Part shown: one piece after another, positions 8,575-17,547 of the stretch
Numbering within the stretch: position 1 is the stretch's first letter
Layout: each line of letters begins with the position of its first letter
From: an uncultured Collinsella sp.
GTDB taxonomy: Bacteria > Actinomycetota > Coriobacteriia > Coriobacteriales > Coriobacteriaceae
Length of the DNA: 64,000 bases
Assembly (NCBI GenBank): GCA_937995345.1
Contig: CALKKS010000007.1
Location: 230,791-294,790, forward strand
Direction of reading: 5' to 3'
Made by a program: the position numbers and the translations under genes
The notes under the pieces: generated by a model
What the model saw: only the letters and a program-made list of their open reading frames with translations
Told to the model about the DNA's origin: nothing
Database searches by the model: none

Positions 8575-8868
8575 AGGCATGTGCTCCTCATCGTTGTTCG
8601 TCACCCTATGATAAAGTCTCGCGCCGACATCCCGCGCCCCGCAGCAAAGTTTCAAAACGTGTTCGATGACTCGTTGCGTTAACAAAAACTCGGTCGCTCT
8701 ATCCAATTTTTACTTGACATTCCCTTCGCCGAAAGACGTTGCACCGTTCGCCTGCAATGGGCTTTATTTTTCACTTGAACCCGCTAAAGTTGCATGTCAG
8801 CTTTTGGCGCGTGAAGTTGGATGCGCGCAGTCGACGGGCGGGCCCGTCGCGATTTGAAAGGACTTTGT

Positions 8869-9669
8869 ATGGGACTTTTCACTGGTAAGACCGTGATCGT
8901 CACCGGCGGCGGCAAGGCCACGCTCAAGGACGGTTCCGCCGGCTCCATCGGCTACGGCATCGATATCGCTTTTGCCAAGGAGGGCGCGAACCTCGTCATC
9001 ACCGGCCGCAACGTCGCCAAGCTCGAGGCTGCCAAGGAGTCTCTCGAGGCTGAGTACGGCGTCAAGGTTCTGCCTGTTCAGGCCGATGTCTCCGCCGGCC
9101 AGGACAACGAGGCCGTCGTGCAGAACGTTATCGACAAGGCGATTGAGGAGTTCGGTCGCATCGACGCCGTCGTCAACAACGCTCAGGCCAGCGCCTCGGG
9201 CGTGACCATTGCCGATCACACCATGGATCAGTTTAACCTGGCCATTTACTCCGGTCTGTATGCTACCTACCTGTACATGCAGAAGGCCTATCCGCACCTG
9301 AAAGAGACCAAGGGCTCCGTGGTCAACTTTGCTTCGGGCGCCGGCCTGTTTGGCAACTACGGCCAGTGCAGCTATGCTGCCGCCAAGGAGGGCATCCGCG
9401 GCCTGACTCGCGTTGCCGCCAACGAGTGGGGCAAGGACGGCATCAACGTCAATATCGTTTGCCCGCTTGCTTGGACCGCTGCGCTCGAGAACTTCCAGGA
9501 TGCCTATCCCGAGGCGTTCAAGGCCAACGTCCACATGCCGCCGGCGGGCCACTACGGCGACGTCGAGAAGGAGATCGGCCGCGTGGTCGTTCAGCTCTGC
9601 GGCCCCGACTTTAAGTATATGAACGGCGAGACTGTCACCCTCGAGGGCGGCATGGGGCAGCGTCCGTAA
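8869..9669 (+). CDS. SDR oxidoreductase, probable bile-acid 12-alpha-hydroxysteroid dehydrogenase type
   Basis: A 266-residue classical short-chain dehydrogenase. The dinucleotide-binding turn is extended (VTGGGKATLKDGSAGSIGYG instead of TGxxxGIG). The catalytic YAAAK is preceded by NFASGAGLFGNYGQ. NNAQASASGV, YSGLYATYLYM and a C-terminal LEGGMGQRP closely resemble the clostridial and Eggerthella 12-alpha-HSDH group as I remember it. These enzymes oxidise or reduce the 12-hydroxyl of cholate-type bile acids with NAD(P). The start at 8869 follows GAAAGGAC. The family call is firm; the substrate is inferred from motif resemblance and the gut-actinobacterial context. Confidence 0.7.
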   Translation: MGLFTGKTVIVTGGGKATLKDGSAGSIGYGIDIAFAKEGANLVITGRNVAKLEAAKESLEAEYGVKVLPVQADVSAGQDNEAVVQNVIDKAIEEFGRIDAVVNNAQASASGVTIADHTMDQFNLAIYSGLYATYLYMQKAYPHLKETKGSVVNFASGAGLFGNYGQCSYAAAKEGIRGLTRVAANEWGKDGINVNIVCPLAWTAALENFQDAYPEAFKANVHMPPAGHYGDVEKEIGRVVVQLCGPDFKYMNGETVTLEGGMGQRP

Positions 9670-9671
9670 GG

Positions 9672-9699
9672 GTTACGGCGTTTTACCAAACGCCGTAAC
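9672..9699 (+). terminator. hairpin after the SDR gene
   Basis: GTTACGGCGTTT (9672-9683) pairs with AAACGCCGTAAC (9688-9699), starting three bases after the stop codon. It lacks a clear T-run. It is the same stem as at the end of queA and is followed by the same GGCCGACGCTGC linker. Confidence 0.6.
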
Positions 9700-9926
9700 G
9701 GGCCGACGCTGCGCGGGCCGCATTTGGACAATCTGACGTTCAACTTCAAGGGCGCGACCAGAAGGTCAGCGCCCTTTCGTTTCACGTCACCTTGTCTCAA
9801 ATGCGGCCCGCTCGCTGACTTATGCTCAACTTGCGGTGCCATTTTGCTTGAGGGCACTTTGCTCGCTTTGGCGGGTTTTCGCTGTCGGTACCAAAACATC
9901 GGCGTTACCTTGGCTGTTGCAAGTTG
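9700..9926 (+). ncRNA. candidate structured RNA element, copy 2
   Basis: It has the same architecture as 6428-6580. The outer stem is GCGGGCCGCATTTG (9713-9726) with 9798-9811, completely different in sequence from copy 1 but again fully complementary. The middle stem TGACGT is 9734-9739 with 9784-9789. The inner stem is GGGCGC-GACC (9750-9759), loop AGAA, GGTC, bulged A, GCGCCC (9764-9774). The 3' part repeats TTGGCGGGTTTTCGCTG (9868-9884) and an AACATCGG-GTTA-CC tail seen in copy 1, with about 60 extra bases in between. Confidence 0.55.
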
Positions 9927-9942
9927 ATGAAAGACGTCCCTA

Positions 9943-10102
9943 GTAGTCATTGGGGACGTTCTTAAATGACTAGTCAAAAGGGACACTCTTGCGGCACTTG
10001 GGGACAGTCCCTAAATGCCGGCAGATTGGGACACTCCTTTGCCGGGTAGTCCTGAAGACTGTCCCCAATGGCTAGTCGTTTAAGAACGTCCCCAACGACT
10101 AC
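9943..10102. repeat. long imperfect inverted repeat, GTCGTTGGGGACG family
   Basis: Arms at 9943-9975 and 10070-10102 are near-complementary (about 33 bp). Between them are further GGGGACAGTC and GACTGTCCCC pairs and two CCGGCA/TGCCGG-type stems. The same unit recurs at 63838-63883, and a diverged relative is at 23119-23165. It fills most of the space before the tgt promoter. Confidence 0.7.
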
Positions 10103-10147
10103 TTTGCACCAGTTTCTGTCGAGTCGGTGCGGTTCGATGGTTGCTCG

Positions 10148-10153
10148 TATAAT
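10148..10153 (+). promoter_or_regulatory. candidate -10 box of tgt
   Basis: TATAAT lies 37 bp before the tgt start codon. No good -35 hexamer is seen 16-18 bp upstream, so this is a -10 assignment only. Confidence 0.4.
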
Positions 10154-10190
10154 GGTCTGCGTATGAACCGCAACCAAGGAGTCCCAGTTT

Positions 10191-11330
<1,140 letters not shown>

Positions 11331-11479
11331 GAGCGGCGCGGGCACTTGCAGAGCGCGGGCAACGGCAAGGGGCGAGCGCCGGCCGTTCGTCACGTTCGCT
11401 AACACCGTCTGCGCGACCGCTGACCGATAGCTTGCAAGTACTTGATGCATCGTGGGTACCATACCGAATAGTTGATGTT

Positions 11480-11528
11480 CGGGCGGGTGTTTGGCGCATG
11501 GCGTCGACCCCGCCCGTTTTTCTTTTTC
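11480..11528 (+). terminator. rho-independent terminator
   Basis: CGGGCGGG (11480-11487) pairs with CCCGCCCG (11509-11516), followed by TTTTTCTTTTT. It lies 150 bp after tgt and ends just before the RBS of the LOG-family gene, so it may end tgt transcription or act as an attenuator for the next gene. Confidence 0.75.
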
Positions 11529-11543
11529 TCGATAGGAGTACCC

Positions 11544-12302
11544 ATGATTAAGAACGAGAACGTCGAGGGCGAGCCCACCTACGACGAGACGTACCGCCGC
11601 GGTCCCGTGGTCATGCGCGGCCCCATGATTCCTAAGGACAACACTTACGCCAACCTGCTGGCGCCTGAGGATTCAACCGACTGGTTGCATGCCGATCCGT
11701 GGCGCGTGCTGCGCATTCAGGCAGAGTTTGTCGATGGCTTTGGCGCGCTTGCCGAGCTCGGACCTGCGGTGACCATCTTCGGCAGCGCCCGTACGCCCAA
11801 GACGGACCCGGCCTACAAGGCGGCGCGCACCGTCGGCCGTAAGATTGCCCAGCGTGGCGTGGCGGTTATCACCGGTGGCGGTCCCGGCATCATGGAAGCG
11901 GCCAACAGGGGAGCGGCGAGTGTCAACGGCAAGTCAGTTGGCCTGGGCATTGAATTGCCGCACGAGCAGGGGCTCAACAAATACGTGAACCTCGGCATGG
12001 ACTTCCGCTACTTCTTTGTGCGCAAGACTATGTTCGTCAAATACAGCTCGGGCGCCATCATGTTCCCCGGCGGCTTTGGCACGCTCGACGAGATGTTCGA
12101 GGTCCTTACGCTGGTGCAGACGCATAAGGTCAAGCGCATGCCGCTCGTGCTGGTGGGCACCGAGTACTGGCAGGGCCTGTTCGACTGGCTCAACGGCCCG
12201 GTGATGGACGCCGGTATGATTAGCCCGCTCGATCCGGAGCTTGTGCACATCACCGACGACCTCAACGAGGCCGTCGACATCGCCCTGAGCGGGCTGATGT
12301 AG
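11544..12302 (+). CDS. LOG/TIGR00730-family nucleotide phosphoribohydrolase-like protein
   Basis: A 252-residue Rossmann-fold protein of the LOG family. The diagnostic pair is present: GGGPGIMEAANRGA for the nucleotide loop and PGGFGTLDEMFE for the catalytic loop with its glutamate. Family members remove ribose 5-phosphate from cytokinin nucleotides or other purine nucleotides; in gut bacteria the substrate is unknown. About 50 N-terminal residues precede the core. The ATG at 11544 follows AGGAG at good spacing. It stands alone between tgt and the toxin-antitoxin pair. Confidence 0.85.
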   Translation: MIKNENVEGEPTYDETYRRGPVVMRGPMIPKDNTYANLLAPEDSTDWLHADPWRVLRIQAEFVDGFGALAELGPAVTIFGSARTPKTDPAYKAARTVGRKIAQRGVAVITGGGPGIMEAANRGAASVNGKSVGLGIELPHEQGLNKYVNLGMDFRYFFVRKTMFVKYSSGAIMFPGGFGTLDEMFEVLTLVQTHKVKRMPLVLVGTEYWQGLFDWLNGPVMDAGMISPLDPELVHITDDLNEAVDIALSGLM

Positions 12303-12334
12303 GGTGCTGTGACTGTTGTTATAGTAATGTGAAC

Positions 12335-12389
12335 GGCATACTGATGCTATTTAACATCAGTATGCCATCTAAACTGGGTATACTGATGC
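12335..12389 (+). promoter_or_regulatory. operator of the relB-yafQ pair
   Basis: GGCATACTGATG (12335-12346) and CATCAGTATGCC (12355-12366) form a perfect 12-bp palindrome. A half-site TATACTGATGC follows at 12379-12389, and the antitoxin start is 26 bp on. This is the usual place for autoregulation by a ribbon-helix-helix antitoxin-toxin complex. Confidence 0.7.
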
Positions 12390-12414
12390 AAAAGACGAGG
12401 CGAGGAGGTCGCGT

Positions 12415-12714
12415 ATGTCTACTGCAACGGTTAAGCCTACGACGGTTCGCATCGAAGAGGGGCTCAAGGAACAGGCGACTGAGTTCTTGGATACGGTTGG
12501 CCTGAGTCTTAATTCGTATCTCAACCTTGCTGTTCGGCAGCTGGTAAATCAACGAAAGATTCCTTTTGAGATCGTAGGAAGGGCGGAGGTGCCCAACGAG
12601 GCAACGAGGCGTGCCATGGTGATCGCCGAAGCTCATGAGTTGGGGATTCTGCCAGACGACAGCCCGTCATTCAATAACGCTGATGAGCTTATATCATTCC
12701 TCGATGAGGACTAG
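12415..12714 (+). CDS. RelB/DinJ-family antitoxin
   Basis: A 99-residue ribbon-helix-helix antitoxin. The N-terminal TTVRIEEGLKEQATEFLDTVGLS followed by a helix is the RelB/DinJ DNA-binding domain in shape; the C-terminal half, acidic and ending in ELISFLDED, would wrap the toxin. It starts at the ATG behind GAGGAGG. The toxin gene starts two bases after its stop, so translation is coupled. The palindrome just upstream is the likely self-repression site. Confidence 0.85.
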   Translation: MSTATVKPTTVRIEEGLKEQATEFLDTVGLSLNSYLNLAVRQLVNQRKIPFEIVGRAEVPNEATRRAMVIAEAHELGILPDDSPSFNNADELISFLDED

Positions 12715-12716
12715 CG

Positions 12717-13025
12717 ATGTTTGAGATTAAAGTCGAGGCTCAGTTTAAGGCGGATTACAAACGGACGATGCGCGTCCATCCGCAGCTAAAAACGGAGTTT
12801 AAAGCGGCCGTCGCAGAGCTTGCGGCTCACGGCTCGCTTCCCGCGGAATATGGTGCGCACGAGCTCTCAAACCCGGGTGGCAATTACAACGGCCACATTG
12901 ATTTCCATCTATCCGACGGCCTGGTCGGCGTGGCCGTTCTCTACCTGCCGCATAAGACTAATCCTGTGATCCGGCTGGTCAGAATGGGCTCGCATGAGGA
13001 ACTATTCCAGGGCCCGCAGGGCTGA
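12717..13025 (+). CDS. YafQ-family mRNA interferase toxin
   Basis: A 102-residue RelE-superfamily toxin of the YafQ type, which cleaves mRNA on the ribosome. The N-terminal FKADYKRTMRVHP helix, the middle block AEYGAHELSNPGG and the C-terminal RLVRMGSHEELF are visible. The last contains the histidine equivalent to the catalytic C-terminal His of YafQ. It is intact and of normal length, directly downstream of its antitoxin. Unchecked activity would be expected to stop growth. Confidence 0.85.
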   Translation: MFEIKVEAQFKADYKRTMRVHPQLKTEFKAAVAELAAHGSLPAEYGAHELSNPGGNYNGHIDFHLSDGLVGVAVLYLPHKTNPVIRLVRMGSHEELFQGPQG

Positions 13026-13040
13026 TTGCCGATTTCTAAG

Positions 13041-13103
13041 TTGCGGTGGAATAGGGATTGATTTGCGGCTGATAAGCCAAAAACAGTCCCTATTTCACCG
13101 CAA
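13041..13103. repeat. TTGCGGTG hairpin family, copy 2
   Basis: TTGCGGTGGAATAGGGA (13041-13057) pairs with TCCCTATTTCACCGCAA (13087-13103). A GGCT/AGCC stem lies inside. It separates the convergent toxin and DegV genes, where it could end both transcripts. Confidence 0.75.
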
Positions 13104-13118
13104 GTGGTATGGGTGGCC

Positions 13119-13979
13119 CTAATTGGCAGGTTGGTAGCGGGGGCAGTAGCTGATGGCTATGGCGTCGACGCCTACGTGGGTAGCGATGGTGCAGCCGATG
13201 GGGCCGGTGCCGGTGTCGTCGTAGTCCTGGCCCGCGAGCGCCTGGTTGACGAGCTCTTGCTCCTCGGCGGCGCCGGTCGTGAGCACGCGCACGCTGGAGC
13301 CCGGGTGCTCGGCCAAAAATGCGAGGCAGTCAGCCATGGTGTTGGCGACGATGCGCTTGGCGCCGCGGCCCTTTTTGACGGCCTTGATCTCGCCCGATTT
13401 CCACTCCGGCGAAACGGCCAGGCGAATGTTGAGCATCTGCGTGAGCTGGCCGGCGAGTTTAGGTGCGCGGCCGTTCTTGACCAGGTTCTCGAGCGTGCGG
13501 GGAATCAACAACAGGTGGGCGTCGGGCAGCGTCGCGCGGATCTGCGCCTCGGTCTCGTCCAGGCTGCGGCCGTCCTCGCGCATGGCGAGCGCATACTCCA
13601 CCAGTAGGCCCTCGGCGCCCGAGCCGGTGCGCGAATCGATGCAGCGCACGTCGAGCTCGTGGGTCTCGGCCACCAGGCTGGCGTTGGCATAGCAGGCGGA
13701 CCACTCGCTGCACAGCGAGATAAAGATCGCGCTATCGTGGCCGTCGGCGAGCACGCGGTCAAAGAGTGCCTTGAACTCGCCGGCGCTCGGCTGCGAGGTG
13801 TGCGGTAGCTGCTCGGAGCCTGCCATGCGGGCGACGTACTCCTCGGCGGTAATCTGCACCTGGTCGAGCAGGTCCTCGCCCTCGATAATTACATGCAGCG
13901 GAATCACGTAAATGCCGAGCTCTTGGGCGCGGGCGGGGGAGATGTCCGACGTGGAGTCGGTTATGATGGCAAAAGACAT
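13119..13979 (-). CDS. DegV family fatty-acid-binding protein
   Basis: A 286-residue DegV/FakB-type protein. It opens with FAIITDSTSDIS, the signature that binds the fatty-acid carboxylate, and a later SRTGSGAEG block matches the family. Such proteins deliver exogenous fatty acids to the FakA kinase; no fakA is in this window. AAAGGTG precedes the ATG at 13979; a longer frame reaching 14036 lacks an RBS. Single gene, divergent from the HAD phosphatase. Confidence 0.88.
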   Translation of the reverse strand: MSFAIITDSTSDISPARAQELGIYVIPLHVIIEGEDLLDQVQITAEEYVARMAGSEQLPHTSQPSAGEFKALFDRVLADGHDSAIFISLCSEWSACYANASLVAETHELDVRCIDSRTGSGAEGLLVEYALAMREDGRSLDETEAQIRATLPDAHLLLIPRTLENLVKNGRAPKLAGQLTQMLNIRLAVSPEWKSGEIKAVKKGRGAKRIVANTMADCLAFLAEHPGSSVRVLTTGAAEEQELVNQALAGQDYDDTGTGPIGCTIATHVGVDAIAISYCPRYQPAN

Positions 13980-14137
13980 AATTGCACCTTTCGTTGGGGC
14001 GCTTGCGCGCCGCCTTCTGAGAGCAAAGTGCGACAAGTATAGTTGAGTCGCTCCACATTACTAGGTTCAATTGTTGAATAGTCAACAGTTTGAAGTGTCG
14101 GTGTGGAAATCGTCAACTGGGGAAGAGGGGGGTGCCG

Positions 14138-14800
14138 ATGGAGGCACTGGAGATAGGCAAGCGGCAGGTCGTGCTGTTTGATTTCGATGGCACGGTGGCA
14201 GATACGGGTCGGGCGGTGATGACCTCGACACGCAAAACGTTGGCCGCGCGCGGGTTTTCGGAGGCGCAGATGGGTGACCTGCGTCGCATGATCGGGCCTC
14301 CGCTGTGGAAGAGCTTCCACGACTTTTACGGCTTTACGCGCGAGGAGTCGCTCGCGGTGGCCGACGAGTACCGTGCCTTTTTTGACGAGCTAGGGCCAGA
14401 GGAGTATCCCGTGTTCGACGGGATCCCCGGGCTGCTGGATGGGTTGGCCGCCCAGGGCAAGCGTATGGCCGTGGCGACGTCGCGCATGGAGGCAAAGTGC
14501 ATCGATATGGTGCACGAGCTGGGGCTTTGCCAGTTCAAAGCCGTGGTTGGCATGAATCCGCCCCAGGGGCGCGAGACCAAGGCCGATTCGGTCCGCGATG
14601 CGCTGGCGGCTCTGGGCGCGACGGCCGACGAGGCCGTGATGATCGGCGACCGCTTTAACGATGTGGAGGGCGCGCACGCGATGGGCGTGCCGTGCATCGG
14701 CATCTATTCGGGCGCGGCGGCACCGGGTGAGCATGAGGCCGCGGGCGCCGATGCGGTGGTGCACTCGGTGGCCGAGCTTGCTAAACTTTTCGCTATATAA
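14138..14800 (+). CDS. HAD-superfamily phosphatase, phosphoglycolate phosphatase-like
   Basis: A 220-residue HAD hydrolase. Motif I is FDFDGTVADT with both aspartates, motif II is the Thr-Ser of VATSRMEAK, and motif III/IV is MIGDRFNDVEGA. A helical C1 cap sits after motif I, as in Gph-type enzymes. The substrate is unknown. The ATG at 14138 follows a purine-rich AGAGGGGGG site; an upstream TTG at 14090 is less convincing. The dipeptidase gene starts 54 bp downstream and may be co-transcribed. Confidence 0.85.
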   Translation: MEALEIGKRQVVLFDFDGTVADTGRAVMTSTRKTLAARGFSEAQMGDLRRMIGPPLWKSFHDFYGFTREESLAVADEYRAFFDELGPEEYPVFDGIPGLLDGLAAQGKRMAVATSRMEAKCIDMVHELGLCQFKAVVGMNPPQGRETKADSVRDALAALGATADEAVMIGDRFNDVEGAHAMGVPCIGIYSGAAAPGEHEAAGADAVVHSVAELAKLFAI

Positions 14801-14854
14801 GTATGTGATGTGAGGGGCGGGCGCGCTCGCCGCTCATTGGTAAGGAGGTCGTCC

Positions 14855-16291
14855 ATGAATCAGGTGGAGCAGAGCGTTACCGAGTATGTCGACGAGGTCT
14901 GGGAGGATGTCGTCGCCGATATCGAGCAGCTGGTGAGTTATCCGTCCGTGGCAGTTTCTGCCGATGCGGAGCCCGGCGCGCCGTTTGGCCGCCCGGTCCG
15001 TGACGCGCTCGATTGCGCGCTCGGCATTGCGCAAAAGCTCGGCTACCAGACGAGTGACGACGAGGGCTATGTGGGCATTGCCGATATCCCTGGCCGCGGC
15101 GACAAGCAGCTCGCGACCATTTGCCATGTGGACGTGGTTCCCGCCGGCCCCGGTTGGAACACCGATCCGTTTGCGATGGAGCGTCGCGAGGGCTGGCTGC
15201 TTGGCCGCGGCGTGATCGACGACAAGGGTCCTGCCGTGCTGTCGCTCTACGCCGGCGCCTATCTGCTCAAGCACGGTATTGCCCCGCGCTATACCTTCCG
15301 CGCGCTGCTGGGCTGCGATGAGGAAGTGGGCATGTCCGACGTTCACCATTATCTGGAGAACCACGCAGGCCCCGACTTTTTGTTTACGCCCGATGCCGAG
15401 TTCCCGGTTTGCAATGCCGAGAAGGGCCAGTTTGGGGCGACGTTCGTGAGCCCTAAGATCGACGGCGGACGCATTGTGTCCTGGAGCGGTGCCGAGGCGA
15501 GCAACGCTATTCCGTCGCAGTCTATCTGCGAGCTTGCGATTGCCGCCGATGAACTGCCGGCGCCCGTTGAGAACGCCGACCGCCTGGAGATCACGGCGCT
15601 CGATAACGGGCATGCGCAGATTTTCGCCTACGGCATTGGCGGTCATGCCTCGATGCCCGAGGGAACGATCAATGCCGTCGGCCTGATCGTGGCGTATCTG
15701 CGCGAGGCCGAGGACGCGTTTAGTGCTCGTGGCGAGCGCCTGCTGACGCCTGCCGAGCACGAGTTTGTCAAGTTCCTGGCCTTTGTGCATGCGGATGCCT
15801 ATGGCCGCGGCCTGGGCATCGATGCGACGAGCCCGGCGTTTGGCCCGCTCACCTGCAACCCCGGCGTCATTCGCGTGGCGGATGGCCACATTGAGCAGGT
15901 CATCGACGTGCGTTTCCCCGATAGCACCAGTGCCGATACCATCTGCGAGCAGCTCGAGCCGCTCGTGGGCCGCTTTGGCGTGACGTGCCAGCTGGGTCGC
16001 GCGAAGGTGCCGTTCTCGGTGTCTGCCGACGATCCGGCCGTGAAGGCGCTTATCGATACCTATAACGAGTTTACGGGCAAGCATGCTGAGCCCTTTGCCA
16101 TGGGCGGCGGCACGTACGCGCGCAACTTTGCCCGCGCCGTGTCGTTTGGCCCCGAGGAGACCGGCCTGGAGCTGCCCGCGTGGGGCGGCCAGATGCACGG
16201 TCCCAACGAGTGCGCCAACGAGGAACAGCTTAAACAGGCGCTCAAGATTTATATCGTGGCAATCCTGCGCCTCAACGAACTCGAGCTTTAG
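14855..16291 (+). CDS. M20-family dipeptidase (Sapep/PepV type)
   Basis: A 478-residue metallopeptidase of family M20. Metal-binding and catalytic blocks are ICHVDVVPAG, GRGVIDDKGP, the DEEVG glutamate pair, and a C-terminal GGGTYARNF with a His in QMHGPNE. The insertion of a lid domain between the metal blocks gives the length seen in Mn-dependent Sapep and PepV dipeptidases. The start at 14855 follows TAAGGAGG. It probably acts in the cytoplasm on imported dipeptides. It is distinct from the second M20 enzyme at 35081-36301. Confidence 0.88.
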   Translation: MNQVEQSVTEYVDEVWEDVVADIEQLVSYPSVAVSADAEPGAPFGRPVRDALDCALGIAQKLGYQTSDDEGYVGIADIPGRGDKQLATICHVDVVPAGPGWNTDPFAMERREGWLLGRGVIDDKGPAVLSLYAGAYLLKHGIAPRYTFRALLGCDEEVGMSDVHHYLENHAGPDFLFTPDAEFPVCNAEKGQFGATFVSPKIDGGRIVSWSGAEASNAIPSQSICELAIAADELPAPVENADRLEITALDNGHAQIFAYGIGGHASMPEGTINAVGLIVAYLREAEDAFSARGERLLTPAEHEFVKFLAFVHADAYGRGLGIDATSPAFGPLTCNPGVIRVADGHIEQVIDVRFPDSTSADTICEQLEPLVGRFGVTCQLGRAKVPFSVSADDPAVKALIDTYNEFTGKHAEPFAMGGGTYARNFARAVSFGPEETGLELPAWGGQMHGPNECANEEQLKQALKIYIVAILRLNELEL

Positions 16292-16313
16292 GTTACGCGG
16301 TTTCCCAATCTAA

Positions 16314-16378
16314 GTTGCGGTGGAATAGTTCCTGGAATGGGCCATTTGATGGCCAAACAGGAACTATTTCACCGCAGC
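16314..16378. repeat. TTGCGGTG hairpin family, copy 3
   Basis: GTTGCGGTGGAATAGTTCCTG (16314-16334) pairs with 16358-16378 over about 20 bp. An inner stem GGCCAT-TTG-ATGGCC lies in the loop. It follows the dipeptidase gene. The rest of the gap to pstS (16379-16583) holds a GCGGGCA-GGG-TGCCCGC hairpin at 16542-16558 just before the pstS RBS; no clear Pho box was found. Confidence 0.75.
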
Positions 16379-16541
16379 TTCGTTTTTATTGGTGTAAAAG
16401 GTGCGCCATGTTCGGCGCTGGATTGTTATCCGTTTGTAAAGGCTGGGCAGAGCTTGCGGTAAGGGTCTATCAAATGCCCGTAAGAAACCGCAGTTGGCGC
16501 GGGCGCTGCCCGGTCGGGGCCGTATCTTTCCAAACAGCAAA

Positions 16542-16558
16542 GCGGGCAGGGTGCCCGC
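16542..16558 (+). promoter_or_regulatory. small leader hairpin before pstS
   Basis: GCGGGCA (16542-16548), loop GGG, TGCCCGC (16552-16558). It ends 13 bp before the AAAGGAAG ribosome binding site of pstS, so it could influence initiation or mRNA stability. No T-run follows, so it is not a terminator. Confidence 0.35.
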
Positions 16559-16583
16559 GAGTCGCATGTATGAAAGGAAGATC

Positions 16584-17522
16584 ATGCTCGATCAGGCTTA
16601 TTCTCGTCGTCAGTTCCTCGGCCTCGCTGGTGGTCTCGCCAGCATCGTCGGTCTCGGTCTCGTTGGTTGCGGCGGCTCCGGCGCATCCGATGCCGCCGAC
16701 AAGGGTAGCGCCGCTGCTGCCGAGTCCGTCTCCGGCGAGGTGACCTACGACGGCGCCTCTTCGTTCCAGGCTCTCGTCGAGGCTGCTGCCGAGAAGTTCA
16801 TGGACGCCAACCCCGACGTTTCCATCTCCGGTTCGGGCAACGGTTCGGGCAAGGGCCTGACCGCTGTCGCCGCCGGCACCGTCACCATCGGTAACTCCGA
16901 CGTCTTCGCCGAGACCAAGCTCGAGGCCGACCAGGTCAAGAACCTCGTCGACCACGAGGTCGCCGTCGTGGGCATGGGCCCCGTCGTCTCCAAGAACGTC
17001 AAGGTCGACGACCTGTCCCTCGAGCAGCTCAAGGGCATCTTCTCCGGCCAGATCACCAACTGGAAGGAGGTCGGCGGCGACGACGCCACCATCGTCGTCC
17101 TCAACCGTAAGGCCGGCTCCGGCACCCGCGCCACCTTCGAGGCCGCTGTCTTTGGCGACGAGGCTGTCGACTTTAAGGGCGACGCCGAGCTCGACAAGTC
17201 CGGCGACGTCCAGACTCAGATGGGTAGCACCGACAACGCCATCTCCTACCTCGACTTCTCGCACTTCGACGACTCCAAGTTCAACGCCATCAAGGTCGAG
17301 GGCGTCGAGCCCAAGAGCGAGAACGTCACCGACGACTCCTTCAAGATTTGGGCTACCGAGCACATGTACTGCGCGAAGGACGCCGACGAGGCCACCAAGG
17401 CCTTCCTGGAGTTCATGCTTTCCGACGACGTCCAGGGCAAGCTCGTCGAGGAGCAGGGCTTTATCCCCGTCTCTGCCATGAAGGTCGTCAAGGACGCCAG
17501 CGGCAAGGTCTCCGCTAAATAA
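16584..17522 (+). CDS. pstS: phosphate ABC transporter substrate-binding lipoprotein
   Basis: A 312-residue periplasmic-type phosphate receptor. The signal sequence contains SRRQFLG, a twin-arginine (Tat) motif, and ends in the lipobox LVGC with Cys29, so it should be a Tat-exported lipoprotein. A Ser, Ala and Gly linker follows. The mature domain shows VTIGNSDVFAE and NRKAGSGTRATFE, the phosphate-binding loop of PstS. The start at 16584 follows AAAGGAAG. It heads a pstSCAB operon with 25 bp to pstC. Confidence 0.93.
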   Translation: MLDQAYSRRQFLGLAGGLASIVGLGLVGCGGSGASDAADKGSAAAAESVSGEVTYDGASSFQALVEAAAEKFMDANPDVSISGSGNGSGKGLTAVAAGTVTIGNSDVFAETKLEADQVKNLVDHEVAVVGMGPVVSKNVKVDDLSLEQLKGIFSGQITNWKEVGGDDATIVVLNRKAGSGTRATFEAAVFGDEAVDFKGDAELDKSGDVQTQMGSTDNAISYLDFSHFDDSKFNAIKVEGVEPKSENVTDDSFKIWATEHMYCAKDADEATKAFLEFMLSDDVQGKLVEEQGFIPVSAMKVVKDASGKVSAK

Positions 17523-17547
17523 GTAATCGCCCCCGGAAAGGTTTGCA

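Noticed and set aside
8869..9669. Assignment of the SDR as the Collinsella 7-beta-HSDH
   Set aside because: The opening and active-site blocks differ from the 7-beta enzyme as I recall it (which begins MNLREKYGEWG) and match the 12-alpha group better.
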